Below are positions 45,641 through 54,078 of a DNA stretch of 64,000 nucleotides, one piece after another. The notes beneath the pieces are model-generated. The model was not told where the DNA came from, did not search any database, and saw only the letters and a program-made list of their open reading frames with translations. Both the position numbers and the translations under genes were made by a program. Position 1 is the stretch's first letter, and the number at the start of each line of letters is the position of its first letter. Location of the stretch: positions 27,593-91,592 of the forward strand of contig NZ_LMMA01000023.1 in the NCBI RefSeq assembly GCF_001422725.1, written 5' to 3'. The DNA comes from Flavobacterium sp. Leaf82 (lineage in GTDB: Bacteria > Bacteroidota > Bacteroidia > Flavobacteriales > Flavobacteriaceae).

Positions 45641-46297
45641 TTACTTATTTCCTTTTTCGAAATCAGCTACAAACTGAGCTAATCCAATATCAGTCAACGG
45701 GTGTTTCAACAATCCGTAAATTGCAGAAAGAGGTCCTGTCATAACATCTGCACCAATTTTAGCACAATTTACAATATGCATTGTGTGACGTACAGAAGCT
45801 GCCAAAATTTGAGTTTCATAACCATAGTTATCATAAATAGATCTAATTTCTTCGATCAAATTCAAACCATCTGTAGAAACATCATCTAAACGACCAATAA
45901 AAGGAGAAACATAAGTAGCTCCGGCTTTTGCAGCCAATAAAGCCTGACCTGCAGAAAACACAAGTGTTACATTTGTTTTAATTCCTTTATCAGAGAAATA
46001 TTTTGCAGCCATTACACCTTCTTTTGTCATAGGTAATTTAACTACGATCTGATCGTGCAATTCAGCTAATTCTTCACCTTCTTTGATCATTCCATCATAA
46101 TCAAGCGCATTTACTTCAGCACTAACATCTCCTTCAACAAGATTACAAATGTCTACATAATGCTTTAAAATATTGTTTTTTCCGGTAATACCTTCTTTCG
46201 CCATCAATGACGGGTTAGTTGTTACACCATCTAAAACACCTAAAGCTTGTGCTTCTTTAATCTGAGCTAAATTAGCTGTGTCAATAAAAAATTTCAT
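45641..46297 (-). CDS. fsa: Fructose-6-phosphate aldolase / transaldolase-like (TalC family)
   Basis: 218 residues, the short TalC/FSA size. [15 protein letters not shown] and [13 protein letters not shown] at the N-terminus, Schiff-base Lys K87 in [46 protein letters not shown], and [26 protein letters not shown]. Databases name these either fructose-6-phosphate aldolase or transaldolase; the in vivo reaction (fructose-6-phosphate cleavage versus dihydroxyacetone transfer) cannot be settled from sequence. Cytosolic. Own terminator at 45582-45620; a structured dispersed repeat lies upstream. Confidence 0.9.
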   Translation of the reverse strand: MKFFIDTANLAQIKEAQALGVLDGVTTNPSLMAKEGITGKNNILKHYVDICNLVEGDVSAEVNALDYDGMIKEGEELAELHDQIVVKLPMTKEGVMAAKYFSDKGIKTNVTLVFSAGQALLAAKAGATYVSPFIGRLDDVSTDGLNLIEEIRSIYDNYGYETQILAASVRHTMHIVNCAKIGADVMTGPLSAIYGLLKHPLTDIGLAQFVADFEKGNK

Positions 46298-46328
46298 AAT
46301 TATATCTATTTAATTGTGTTCCTGTTTT

Positions 46329-46413
46329 GGGCGTGTCCCTCAGGGTCGGGCTATCGGCTTTATATTTTGTTCCGTTTCTCTTCACAAAAGGATACCACCT
46401 CTATCCCTCACGC
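46329..46413. repeat. Structured dispersed element (GGGCGTG ... CACGC)
   Basis: An 85-bp noncoding unit in which GCGTG (46331-46335) pairs with CACGC (46409-46413), with blocks CAGGGTCGGGCTATCGGCTT, TTTTGTTCCG, CTTCACAAAAGGAT and ATCCCTCACGC. Units with the same blocks recur widely in Flavobacteria; a degenerate relative is at 63708-63780. Lies in the fsa leader region. Confidence 0.65.
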
Positions 46414-46565
46414 AAAATTCCGTGCAAAATTACAATTTATAATTTCCATAAGATAAAAAACTAAAAAATAATTTTAAACCTCAGGCATATACAACCTAAA
46501 GTCTCAGTTAAAAAGATATTTTATTTTTTGTACTTTTAAAAAAAATAAAAACATCCCCCAAAAAA

Positions 46566-47873
46566 GTGCTAGAAAATCATTTCAAACAAGATATAATTAA
46601 TATTGAGAACATTACAATAGTTCCTACCCTACTCAACGTTATTTGTCAAACTACCGGAATGGGTTTTGCAGCAATAGCAAGAGTTACAGAAGACAGATGG
46701 ATTACCTGCAGCGTTCAGGATAATGTACTTTTTGGACTAAAACCAGGAGACGAACTCAAAATAAAAACAACTATTTGTAATGAGATCAGACAAAATCCTA
46801 AACCAGTCATTATAGACAATGTAAGCGAAGATCCGGATTATCACGACCATCATACACCGGCAATGTACAATTTGCAAAGCTATATTTCTGTACCAATTAT
46901 GCGTCAGGACGGAAGTTTCTTTGGCACATTATGCGCTATTGATCCAAAACCAAACAGTCTTAAAGAATTTAAAGTTCGGGAGATGTTCAATTTATTTGCT
47001 AATTTGATTTCATTTCACCTAAATGCAATAGAAAATATTGCAGAAAACAATAAAGATTTAAATGAAAAAAATCATCTTCTTGAAAAAACAGAAAATGAAA
47101 AGCAAAAAATAGAAAAATTAAAATTAAACGCCGAGAAATTGCTTATCGAGAAAAATATTTCTCTTGAGAAAATGAACAGCGAACTCGAAGCCTTTAATTA
47201 TATCTCAAGTCATGATCTTCAGGAACCGTTGCGTAAAATTCAGCTTTTTACAGACACAATCGAGCGCGAAGAAGTCAATAACTTATCTGAAAAAGGCAGG
47301 ACTGCATTTCATAAAATCAAAACGTCAGCTTATCGAATGCAAAATCTGATAAACGACCTTTTGATTTATTCTAAAACAAAATTTGATGACAGAAAGTTTG
47401 AAATAAAAGACTTAAACCAAATAACCAATGATGTCATAGAAGACCTTACAGATGAGTTTGAGAATAAAAATGTAGTTTTTGATATACAACAATTAGGAAA
47501 ACTGTCTGTAATAGAATTTCAATTTAGACAATTAGTATATAATCTAATCAGCAATTCACTGAAATTCGCAAGTCCGGACCGAAATCTAATCATAAAAATA
47601 TCTGCAGAAATGACAAATGGAGAGCTTGAAAAACTTTCTCCACTTACTAAATATTATAAAATAACGATTTCTGACAACGGAATTGGATTTGATCAGCTAT
47701 ACAACGAAAAGATATTTGGACTATTTCAGGCATTGCATACGAAACCTGTAAAAAGCACAGGAATTGGACTTACAATCGTAAAACGTATTGTAGAAAACCA
47801 CAACGGATTTATTAGGGCAAAAGGAGTTTTAAACGAAGGAGCAAAATTTGATATCTTTATTCCTGTGGAATAA
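46566..47873 (+). CDS. Cytosolic GAF-domain sensor histidine kinase
   Basis: 435 residues from a GTG start; no ATG in frame nearby. GAF domain (about 5-165; ending ISVPIMRQDGSFFGTLCAIDPKP), a coiled coil (about 165-205, rich in Glu/Lys/Asn), HisKA with SSHDLQEPLRK (H216), and an HATPase domain (about 320-435): NLISNSLKFA, ISDNGIGFD, KSTGIGLTIVKRIVENHNG. No membrane segment. This resembles phytochrome-like soluble kinases; no chromophore Cys is identifiable. Convergent with the SDR gene, 26 bp away. No partner regulator next to it. Confidence 0.88.
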   Translation: MLENHFKQDIINIENITIVPTLLNVICQTTGMGFAAIARVTEDRWITCSVQDNVLFGLKPGDELKIKTTICNEIRQNPKPVIIDNVSEDPDYHDHHTPAMYNLQSYISVPIMRQDGSFFGTLCAIDPKPNSLKEFKVREMFNLFANLISFHLNAIENIAENNKDLNEKNHLLEKTENEKQKIEKLKLNAEKLLIEKNISLEKMNSELEAFNYISSHDLQEPLRKIQLFTDTIEREEVNNLSEKGRTAFHKIKTSAYRMQNLINDLLIYSKTKFDDRKFEIKDLNQITNDVIEDLTDEFENKNVVFDIQQLGKLSVIEFQFRQLVYNLISNSLKFASPDRNLIIKISAEMTNGELEKLSPLTKYYKITISDNGIGFDQLYNEKIFGLFQALHTKPVKSTGIGLTIVKRIVENHNGFIRAKGVLNEGAKFDIFIPVE

Positions 47874-47899
47874 TTTCAAATTTTGCTCCGTGTTAATTT

Positions 47900-48715
47900 T
47901 TATAACTTATAATGATTCATTAACATCTTTTCGTAGACTTTATCGGGAAGTGCGCGCTTTAGCACAATTGAAAACTTTTGCATAAAGGCACCTACTTTAT
48001 AATGCACATTTGGCTTTTTTTGCTGCATAATTTTATAAACTGCCTCAGCCATTTCGTTAGGATTACTACCCGCATCAACATGTTCATTCATTGTCGAAAG
48101 CGTTTCTCCATATACTTTTTCATAGGCAGAACCCGGTATTACCGGCGCATGATAACGACCAGAAGCAATATTGGTTGCAAAATCTCCAGGTGCTACATTT
48201 GTAATTTCGATTCCAAACGATTTTACCTCCATACGCAATGCTTCTGTAACAAGCTCTAAAGCTCCTTTTGATGCCGAATAAACGCTACGATATGGCAATC
48301 CCATATAACCTGCAATTGAGGTAATATTAATAATCAAACCTGATTTTTGCGCTCTCATTTGCGGCAAAACAGCTTTCATTACTTCAATAGGACCAAAGAA
48401 ATTGGTTTCAAAATTATTCTTGATTTCTTCCGTTGGGATTTCTTCAAGAGGCCCCGTAATTCCAACACCTGCATTATTAATTACAACATCTAATCGACCG
48501 GAAGTAGCAATAATTTTAGAAACAGCTGATTTTATAGATTCGGTATTTCGAACATCTAAAGCAACCAAAGGAAAAACTGAATTTAAAACTTTCTCTGGAT
48601 TTCTACTGGTTCCATATACTGTGAAGCCTTTTTTTTGTAAAAACTCTCCAATTGATTTTCCAATCCCTGAGGATCCTCCGGTAATTAAAACGACTTTGCT
48701 CATATTTTGGGTCAT
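47900..48715 (-). CDS. Short-chain dehydrogenase/reductase (SDR)
   Basis: 271 residues; the functional start may be the second Met (48703, MSKVVLITGGSS). Rossmann motif TGGSSGIG, DVRN, NNAGVG, catalytic Ser in INITSIAGYMG and YSASK (Tyr and Lys) are complete; substrate-binding C-terminal helices follow. Classical SDR, NAD(P)-dependent, substrate unknown. Not clearly co-transcribed with neighbours. Confidence 0.9.
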   Translation of the reverse strand: MTQNMSKVVLITGGSSGIGKSIGEFLQKKGFTVYGTSRNPEKVLNSVFPLVALDVRNTESIKSAVSKIIATSGRLDVVINNAGVGITGPLEEIPTEEIKNNFETNFFGPIEVMKAVLPQMRAQKSGLIINITSIAGYMGLPYRSVYSASKGALELVTEALRMEVKSFGIEITNVAPGDFATNIASGRYHAPVIPGSAYEKVYGETLSTMNEHVDAGSNPNEMAEAVYKIMQQKKPNVHYKVGAFMQKFSIVLKRALPDKVYEKMLMNHYKL

Positions 48716-48771
48716 AGGTTATTTATTAAGTTAAGGAAAATCACGACTCACTATTATGGATAATAATTTTA

Positions 48772-48911
48772 ACGCAAAGAACGCTAAGTTTTTTTATCTT
48801 AAAGTATCTTTAGAAAACACACAGTTCGCAAAGCTAAATCAATATAAAGCTTTGCGAACTTTACATCTTTTTATACAAATTAAGAGTAAAAAAACTTAGC
48901 GTTCTTTGCGG
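48772..48911. repeat. Nested palindromic element
   Basis: Outer arms ACGCAAAGAACGCTAAGTTT (start 48772) and AAACTTAGCGTTCTTTGCG (ending about 48910), inner perfect 12-bp arms GTTCGCAAAGCT (48824-48835) and AGCTTTGCGAAC (48848-48859). No coding frame; REP/MITE-like. Confidence 0.8.
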
Positions 48912-49002
48912 TATTTTTTTTCTCTTTTAGAGTTGATCCAATTTTACTCAGGTCCAAAAATAAAAAAATCCTCCATAAGGAAGACTACTTTTAAATTAAT
49001 TA

Positions 49003-49029
49003 TAAAAAAAATCCCGAAACATCGGGAAT
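49003..49029 (-). terminator. Terminator of the SRP RNA gene
   Basis: TCCCGA / TCGGGA stem with a four-base loop and a minus-strand run of T, 10 bp after the RNA. Confidence 0.75.
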
Positions 49030-49038
49030 AAAAAAAAT

Positions 49039-49131
49039 GGCAAGCGACCTACATCGCACCGCTCAACCACGTACCCTTGCTATGTTCCCATCCTGGGGGA
49101 GTCTGCAGGAGCTGGTCGTGTAGGACTTGCC
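49039..49131 (-). ncRNA. ffs: Small signal recognition particle RNA (4.5S type)
   Basis: The minus strand reads GGCAAGTCCTACACGACC at the 5' end and TGTAGGTCGCTTGCC at the 3' end, pairing into a long helix. The apical region carries CCAGGATGGGAACATAGCAA, matching the universal SRP domain IV (AGG, GGAA tetraloop, AGCA bulge). Length of 93 bases fits the short bacterial form. It has a consensus promoter and terminator. The transcript binds Ffh to target membrane proteins. Confidence 0.9.
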
Positions 49132-49135
49132 GGTG

Positions 49136-49165
49136 CAAATATACAATCTTTTTATATTTTTGCAA
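49136..49165 (-). promoter_or_regulatory. Consensus promoter of the SRP RNA
   Basis: TTG (49163-49165), exactly 19 bp, TATATTTG (49136-49143), then 4 bp to the first RNA base. The best promoter match in the window. Confidence 0.8.
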
Positions 49166-49220
49166 GACCTTTGTTGCTATAAAAATATCGTCGTATATTG
49201 GCTCATTCAAATTTTTAACT

Positions 49221-50273
49221 ATGAAAAAATATAACTTCCTAACTGTCATTTTATTAGGAATCACATTAATTGGATGTGGAGATACAAAAAAAGGTGAAAA
49301 TTCTTTATTTAACATTGATGATTCTGCTTTTCCGGCGCATTTTACACAAAAAGAAGCGGTTTCTGTTGGAATTTTGAACCCAAATTCGAAAGAAATCGAC
49401 AGCATTGCTTACTTTGTTAATGATAAAAAAGTGGGAAGCATAAAAGGTGATGAAAAATTTAATTTTGTATTAAAAGATCAGAAATTAGGATATCAATATA
49501 TAAAAGCAACAGTTTATTTTGGATCTGATTCTTCTGATGCCACAAAAAGAATTGAATTAGTATCTGATGTCGAGGCAAAACCTTTGAAATATAAAATTGT
49601 TAATACATATCCTCACGATACAAAATCTTTTACCGAAGGTTTAGAGTTCTATAAAGATACATTGTACGAAAGCACAGGACAAGAAGGTGCGTCTTACATT
49701 AGAAAATACGATTATAAAACAGGAAAAGTTTACAAACAGATCGATCTTGAAAAAAAATATTTTGGTGAAGGAATCACTTTTATCAATGGTAAATTATACC
49801 AATTGACCTGGCAAAACAAAACTGGTTTTATCTATAATGCAAATACCTTAAAACAAGAAAAAACTTTTGCATACGATAAAGATATCGAAGGCTGGGGAAT
49901 GACAAATGATGGAAAATACATTTACCAAACTGATAAAACAGAGAAAATCTGGAAAATGGATCCTACAACCCAAAAAATGGTAGATTACATTAATGTATAT
50001 TCAGGAACTTCAAAAATTAAAGCCATCAATGAATTAGAATGGATCAATGGAAAAATCTATACTAATGTTTGGTTTAAAGATGCCATTGCAGTGGTAAACC
50101 CAGTATCCGGAGCTGTTGAAGGAATCCTGGACATGTCAGGCTTGCGTAAATTTATGCCGGATGTGACTAAAGATGATGTTTTAAACGGAATTGCTTACAA
50201 TCAAAAAACAAAAACAATTTTTGTAACCGGAAAAAACTGGAGCAAAATGTTCGAAATTACGGTTTCGGAATAA
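49221..50273 (+). CDS. Glutaminyl-peptide cyclotransferase (plant-type, lipoprotein)
   Basis: 350 residues from MKKYNFLTVIL (49221); the longer frame runs into the SRP RNA and is rejected. Lipobox LIGC (Cys about 18). After an N-terminal Ig-like domain (about 30-125) comes a glutamine cyclotransferase beta-propeller (PF05096 type): PHDTKSFTEGLEFYKDTLYESTGQEGASYIRKYD, FGEGITFINGKLYQLTW, YDKDIEGWGMTNDGKYIYQTD, INELEWINGKIYTNVW and LNGIAYNQKTKTIFVTGKNW. It would cyclise N-terminal Gln to pyroglutamate on exported proteins. Relevant to T9SS-exported or envelope proteins that begin with Gln after signal cleavage. Confidence 0.93.
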   Translation: MKKYNFLTVILLGITLIGCGDTKKGENSLFNIDDSAFPAHFTQKEAVSVGILNPNSKEIDSIAYFVNDKKVGSIKGDEKFNFVLKDQKLGYQYIKATVYFGSDSSDATKRIELVSDVEAKPLKYKIVNTYPHDTKSFTEGLEFYKDTLYESTGQEGASYIRKYDYKTGKVYKQIDLEKKYFGEGITFINGKLYQLTWQNKTGFIYNANTLKQEKTFAYDKDIEGWGMTNDGKYIYQTDKTEKIWKMDPTTQKMVDYINVYSGTSKIKAINELEWINGKIYTNVWFKDAIAVVNPVSGAVEGILDMSGLRKFMPDVTKDDVLNGIAYNQKTKTIFVTGKNWSKMFEITVSE

Positions 50274-50298
50274 ATTAAAGACGATTTTATTTAAATAT

Positions 50299-50346
50299 AA
50301 ATTTCACAAATTTTCACGAATTGATTAGTGATAATTTGTGAAATTT
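50299..50346. repeat. 14-bp inverted repeat upstream of hutI
   Basis: AAATTTCACAAATT and AATTTGTGAAATTT are perfect reverse complements, 20 bp apart. Either the end of the cyclotransferase transcript (weak T-run follows) or an operator for hutI. Confidence 0.5.
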
Positions 50347-50384
50347 GTGTTTTTAAACATTCCTAAAAAATAATAAATCATACT

Positions 50385-51620
50385 ATGATTACTCTAATAA
50401 CCAACATAAAAGAATTACTTCAGGTTCGTGAAACTTCAATTTCTAAGGTTTCAGGCGTTGAAATGGCTATTCTTCCTACTATAAAAAATGCTTTTTTAAT
50501 TCTAAAAGACAATCTGATTGATGATTTTGGTTCAATGGAAAATCTTCCTGAAATAAAAGCCGATAAAACTATCGATGCAACAGGCAGAATTATTTTGCCA
50601 ACATGGTGCGACAGTCACACGCATATTGTATATGCGGGCAATCGCGAACAGGAATTTGTAGACAGAATCAACGGTTTTACTTATGAAGAAATTGCCAATC
50701 GTGGCGGAGGAATTTTAAATTCGGCAAAAAAACTCAACGAAACTACAGAAGAAGAAATCTACGAGCAATCAAAAGTTCGTCTTGAAGAAGTGATGCATTT
50801 AGGAACCGGAGCCGTAGAAATCAAATCCGGATATGGTTTAACGCTCGAAGGCGAACTGAAAATGCTTCGTGTAATAAAAAAATTAGCCGCAAATTACCCA
50901 ATTGCTATAAAAGCTACTTTTCTGGGCGCACATGCTTTTCCTTTACATTACAAAGACAATAAAGAAGGTTATATTGAAGAAATTATAACTAAAATGCTGC
51001 CGGAAATTGCAAAAAATAAATTAGCTGATTATATAGATGTATTTTGCGAAACAGGCTATTTTTCTGTAGAAGAAACAGAAAAAATTATGCAGGCAGGAAT
51101 AGAATTCGGTTTAAAGCCAAAAATTCACGTAAATCAATTTAATTCTATCGGAGGAATACAATCCGGAATTAAATTTAAAGCCCTTTCTGTCGATCATCTC
51201 GAAATTATGAAACCGGAAGATATTGAAGCTTTAAAAAACACAGAAACAATGCCTGTAGCGTTACCTTCCTGTTCTTATTTTTTAAGCATTCCGTATACTC
51301 CAGCACGTGAAATGATAAAAGCAGGACTTCCGCTGGCATTAGCAACAGATTTTAATCCTGGTTCTACTCCATCCGGAAATATGAACTTTGTGGTTGCAAC
51401 AGCTTGTATTAAAATGAAAATGACTCCGGAAGAAGCCATAAATGCAGCAACTATAAACGGCGCGTACGCAATGGGAATTTCTGAAACCCACGGAAGTATT
51501 ACAAAAGGTAAAAAAGCCAACTTAATCCTTACCAAACCAATTTCATCTTATTACCAAATTCCATATGCATTTGGCAGTAATTTAATCGAAAGTGTTTTTT
51601 TAGAAGGCGAAATTCTATAA
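50385..51620 (+). CDS. hutI: Imidazolonepropionase
   Basis: 411 residues. Third step of histidine degradation: imidazolonepropionate to formiminoglutamate. Amidohydrolase motifs: WCDSHTHIVYAGNREQEF, GGGILNSAKKL, VEIKSGYGLTLEGELKMLR, FLGAHAFP, HVNQFNSIGG, SVDHLEIM, ATDFNPGSTPSGNMNFV, and the tail GKKANLIL. Metal-binding His and Asp positions are intact. hutG lies 1.3 kb downstream on the same strand; hutH and hutU are not in the window. Confidence 0.96.
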   Translation: MITLITNIKELLQVRETSISKVSGVEMAILPTIKNAFLILKDNLIDDFGSMENLPEIKADKTIDATGRIILPTWCDSHTHIVYAGNREQEFVDRINGFTYEEIANRGGGILNSAKKLNETTEEEIYEQSKVRLEEVMHLGTGAVEIKSGYGLTLEGELKMLRVIKKLAANYPIAIKATFLGAHAFPLHYKDNKEGYIEEIITKMLPEIAKNKLADYIDVFCETGYFSVEETEKIMQAGIEFGLKPKIHVNQFNSIGGIQSGIKFKALSVDHLEIMKPEDIEALKNTETMPVALPSCSYFLSIPYTPAREMIKAGLPLALATDFNPGSTPSGNMNFVVATACIKMKMTPEEAINAATINGAYAMGISETHGSITKGKKANLILTKPISSYYQIPYAFGSNLIESVFLEGEIL

Positions 51621-51675
51621 AATGAATTATTTTAATTTTTATTCATAAAAATCAAGAGTTGAAAGTCTGCAATTT

Positions 51676-51829
51676 GTGCCATTAGGCACTAAATATTGGT
51701 AGAAAAAAAAAGGAAAAAGAATGATTTAGCGTGCAGTAGGTACGCATTAGCTATTATTTTGTTGCGTACCTACGGCACGCTAACTTATTACTACCACAAT
51801 TTCTACAAATATTTAGTACCTAAAGGCAC
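51676..51829. repeat. Nested palindromic element (REP/MITE-like)
   Basis: Inner 20-base arms TAGCGTGCAGTAGGTACGCA (51727-51746) and its near-perfect partner (51763-51782, one mismatch); outer arms about 27-29 bases (GTGCCATTAGGCACTAAATA start 51676; partner ending at 51829). No coding frame. Confidence 0.85.
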
Positions 51830-51862
51830 ATCTCAATTCTTAATTCGCATTATTCCATAAAA

Positions 51863-51892
51863 AAAGGTCTGTGAAAAACTTCACAGACCTTT
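51863..51892 (-). terminator. Terminator of the coiled-coil membrane protein gene
   Basis: AAAGGTCTGTGAA / TTCACAGACCTTT perfect 13-bp stem with a T-run on the minus strand; 37 bp after the stop. Confidence 0.8.
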
Positions 51893-51929
51893 AATATTTT
51901 AGTGGTATTATTACCTAAGCGACTTTGTC

Positions 51930-52808
51930 TTATCTTAAGTTGAAACTAGTTTTAGAAACTAATTCATCATTATCAAAAACGTTGATAAAATAAGCACCTT
52001 TAGCAAAATCTTTACCTGGTAAATCTTCACTAACATTTACTGTTTTATTTTCATATTTAACAGTAGTTTTAAAACTGTAAGTTAAAGTATTATCACCAAA
52101 ACTTTCTGTTTTCTTATCTCCTAAAACATTGTTTTTAGAATCGATAACCTGTACATAATACGTTTTATCGCCAGATTTAGCGATTTGGTTTTCAGCAACA
52201 GTAAAACTGATTTTTAAAACATCAGCACGACTTGCTTTATCAGTTTCGATTTGTTTTCCTGAGCTTTTTAATTTGTAAGCAGCAGTTTTTGTATTTAAAA
52301 CTGATAATTTAGCTCCTTTTTCAACCGTTTTAGCCAATTCTTCGTTTTGACCTACTAATACTTCATTATATTTTTTAGATTCTCCTAAAACTACAATTGT
52401 ACTATCTCTCTGAACTGTTAAAGTGCCGTTTTGTTTTTTCAATTCGTCATTTTCAGCAACCAAAGTTTTCATTTTACCTTGCATTGCCTGAACTTGTGAT
52501 TTGTATTTAGACACATCACCTTTAGATTTGTTCAAATCGTCCATTAGAGCGACTACTTTATCTCTTTCCTGAATTAATTCATCAGACATTGAAGTATTTT
52601 CAGCAATTGCAGCATCATAAGTTGCTTTTAGCTCTTGCAGATCTTTCATAACCGATTCTTTTTCCGTCATAGTCGACGTAAGTTCGGTCTTAACTACATC
52701 TGTATCAGATGATAATTTAAAAATATACACTAAGCTACCAATAAGTAGGACTGCTAAAACTGCGATTACCGCTTTTAGACTTGAGTTGTTGTTCTTTGGG
52801 TTTTCCAT
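51930..52808 (-). CDS. Membrane-anchored coiled-coil protein of unknown function
   Basis: 292 residues. A short polar N-terminus, one membrane helix (about 13-31, VIAVLAVLLIGSLVYIF), a long coiled coil (about 40-160: repeated Glu/Lys/Leu heptads such as MTEKESVMKDLQELKATYDAAI) and a C-terminal beta-rich domain (about 175-292: VLKISFTVAENQIAKSGDKTYYVQVIDSKNNVLG; SFKTTVKYENKTVNV; FINVFDNDELVSKTSFNLR). The C-terminal domain should face the periplasm. Some relatives carry dubious ParA-type names, but no ATPase motif is present. It lies between hutI and hutG on the opposite strand. Confidence 0.8.
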   Translation of the reverse strand: MENPKNNNSSLKAVIAVLAVLLIGSLVYIFKLSSDTDVVKTELTSTMTEKESVMKDLQELKATYDAAIAENTSMSDELIQERDKVVALMDDLNKSKGDVSKYKSQVQAMQGKMKTLVAENDELKKQNGTLTVQRDSTIVVLGESKKYNEVLVGQNEELAKTVEKGAKLSVLNTKTAAYKLKSSGKQIETDKASRADVLKISFTVAENQIAKSGDKTYYVQVIDSKNNVLGDKKTESFGDNTLTYSFKTTVKYENKTVNVSEDLPGKDFAKGAYFINVFDNDELVSKTSFNLR

Positions 52809-52832
52809 ATTTAAAATAATTTTTCTTTAAAA

Positions 52833-52840
52833 CAAATTTA
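52833..52840 (-). promoter_or_regulatory. -7 box of the coiled-coil protein gene
   Basis: TAAATTTG on the minus strand, 24 bp before the ATG; no clear -33 TTG. Confidence 0.4.
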
Positions 52841-52882
52841 AGAATTAATATAAGGTTATAACGTAAGTTACTACAATTATAT

Positions 52883-52890
52883 TATTTTTG
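52883..52890 (+). promoter_or_regulatory. Possible -7 box of hutG
   Basis: TATTTTTG fits TAnnTTTG, 17 bp before the ATG; leader would be very short and no -33 TTG is seen. Confidence 0.35.
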
Positions 52891-52907
52891 GAAAATAAAT
52901 TTTTTTC

Positions 52908-53945
52908 ATGGAGAAATTAATCCCGTTTACTATTAATGATTTAGCAAAAGTCACAAATCATCGAAGTGGTGAAATAAAGTTTGGAGAAAAGATGATTATC
53001 ATTCCTAAAGGAGTTGACAGAATCAATTTTCTAAAAGAAAGTGAAGCTAAATATGTACTACTGGGAATTCCGGAAGATATTGGTGTGCGCGCAAATTACG
53101 GAAGGCCAGGAGCAGCATCAGCATGGGAAAGTGCCATAAAAAGCATTGCAAACATTCAGCACAATCGTTTTTCTAAAGGAAGTCAGATTATTGTTTTAGG
53201 ACAAATTAATGTTACGGAGGAAATGCGTGATGTCGAAAATCTTGATTTTAATGATATTGATGACCGATCCAAATTAAGTCAGCTTGTCGAAAAAATTGAC
53301 AAAGAAGTTTCGCACATCATATTTAATATTATAAAAGCAGGAAAAACCCCAATTATCATTGGCGGCGGTCATAATAATGCATACGGAAATATAAAAGGAT
53401 CGGCTTTAGCCAAAGGAAAACCTATAAACGCTATTAATTTTGATGCCCATTCTGATTTCAGGATTCTTGAAGGCAGACACAGCGGAAACGGATTTTCATA
53501 TGCTTATGAAGAAGGTTTCTTAAAAAAGTACTTCATTTTTGGTTTGCACGAAAACTACACTTCAAAAAGTGTTTTGGATATCATAAAAAAACTGGAAGAC
53601 AGAGTTCGATACAATACTTATGACAGTGTAAATATTCGTAAAGAAAAAGATTTTAACAGGGAGATGGCTTTGGCACTTGAATTTATAAAAACAGATTCTT
53701 TTGGTATCGAAATTGACTTAGACGCTATTCCTAATATCGCCAGCAGCGCTATGACTATCAGCGGATTTTCTGTCGAAGAATTACGTCAGTTTGTGTCCTT
53801 TTTTGGGCAAAATCGAAATGCTGCTTATTTGCACATTTGCGAAGGAGCCCCGGATTTGGCAGATTCTCCTAACAACAATTTAATTGGTAAATTAATTGGT
53901 TATTTAGTGACTGATTTTATCAAGGCTAATAATGAAAAAGAATAA
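52908..53945 (+). CDS. hutG: Formimidoylglutamase (arginase family)
   Basis: 345 residues. Arginase/ureohydrolase fold with Mn-binding motifs GGGHNNAYG, NFDAHSDFR (DAHxD) and the late EIDLDAIPN (DxD type). N-terminal region KYVLLGIPEDIGVRANYGRPGA is typical of the HutG branch in Flavobacteria. Hydrolyses formiminoglutamate to glutamate and formamide, completing the histidine pathway with hutI nearby. Divergent from the coiled-coil membrane gene. Agmatinase cannot be fully excluded from sequence alone, but the hut context favours HutG. Confidence 0.88.
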   Translation: MEKLIPFTINDLAKVTNHRSGEIKFGEKMIIIPKGVDRINFLKESEAKYVLLGIPEDIGVRANYGRPGAASAWESAIKSIANIQHNRFSKGSQIIVLGQINVTEEMRDVENLDFNDIDDRSKLSQLVEKIDKEVSHIIFNIIKAGKTPIIIGGGHNNAYGNIKGSALAKGKPINAINFDAHSDFRILEGRHSGNGFSYAYEEGFLKKYFIFGLHENYTSKSVLDIIKKLEDRVRYNTYDSVNIRKEKDFNREMALALEFIKTDSFGIEIDLDAIPNIASSAMTISGFSVEELRQFVSFFGQNRNAAYLHICEGAPDLADSPNNNLIGKLIGYLVTDFIKANNEKE

Positions 53946-54026
53946 TTTACTGAAAGTTGAACGACTGAAAATTAGCTCATTTGCCAAATAAAACAAGAAT
54001 CAAATAAACGATTGGTCGAATAAACC

Positions 54027-54034
54027 TATCTTTG
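54027..54034 (+). promoter_or_regulatory. -7 box of the RhlE-like helicase gene
   Basis: TATCTTTG fits TAnnTTTG; 45 bp before the ATG; no -33 TTG at ideal spacing. Confidence 0.4.
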
Positions 54035-54078
54035 CACAGAATTTTAGTACTTAAAACTAAATTCTTAATACCTAAGAT

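Noticed and set aside
49077..49220. N-terminal extension of the glutamine cyclotransferase gene
   Set aside because: It overlaps the SRP RNA and its promoter, and the Met at 49221 begins a clean lipoprotein signal peptide.
49049..49405. Minus-strand frame across the SRP RNA
   Set aside because: Shadow of the RNA gene and of the cyclotransferase coding sequence; no family.
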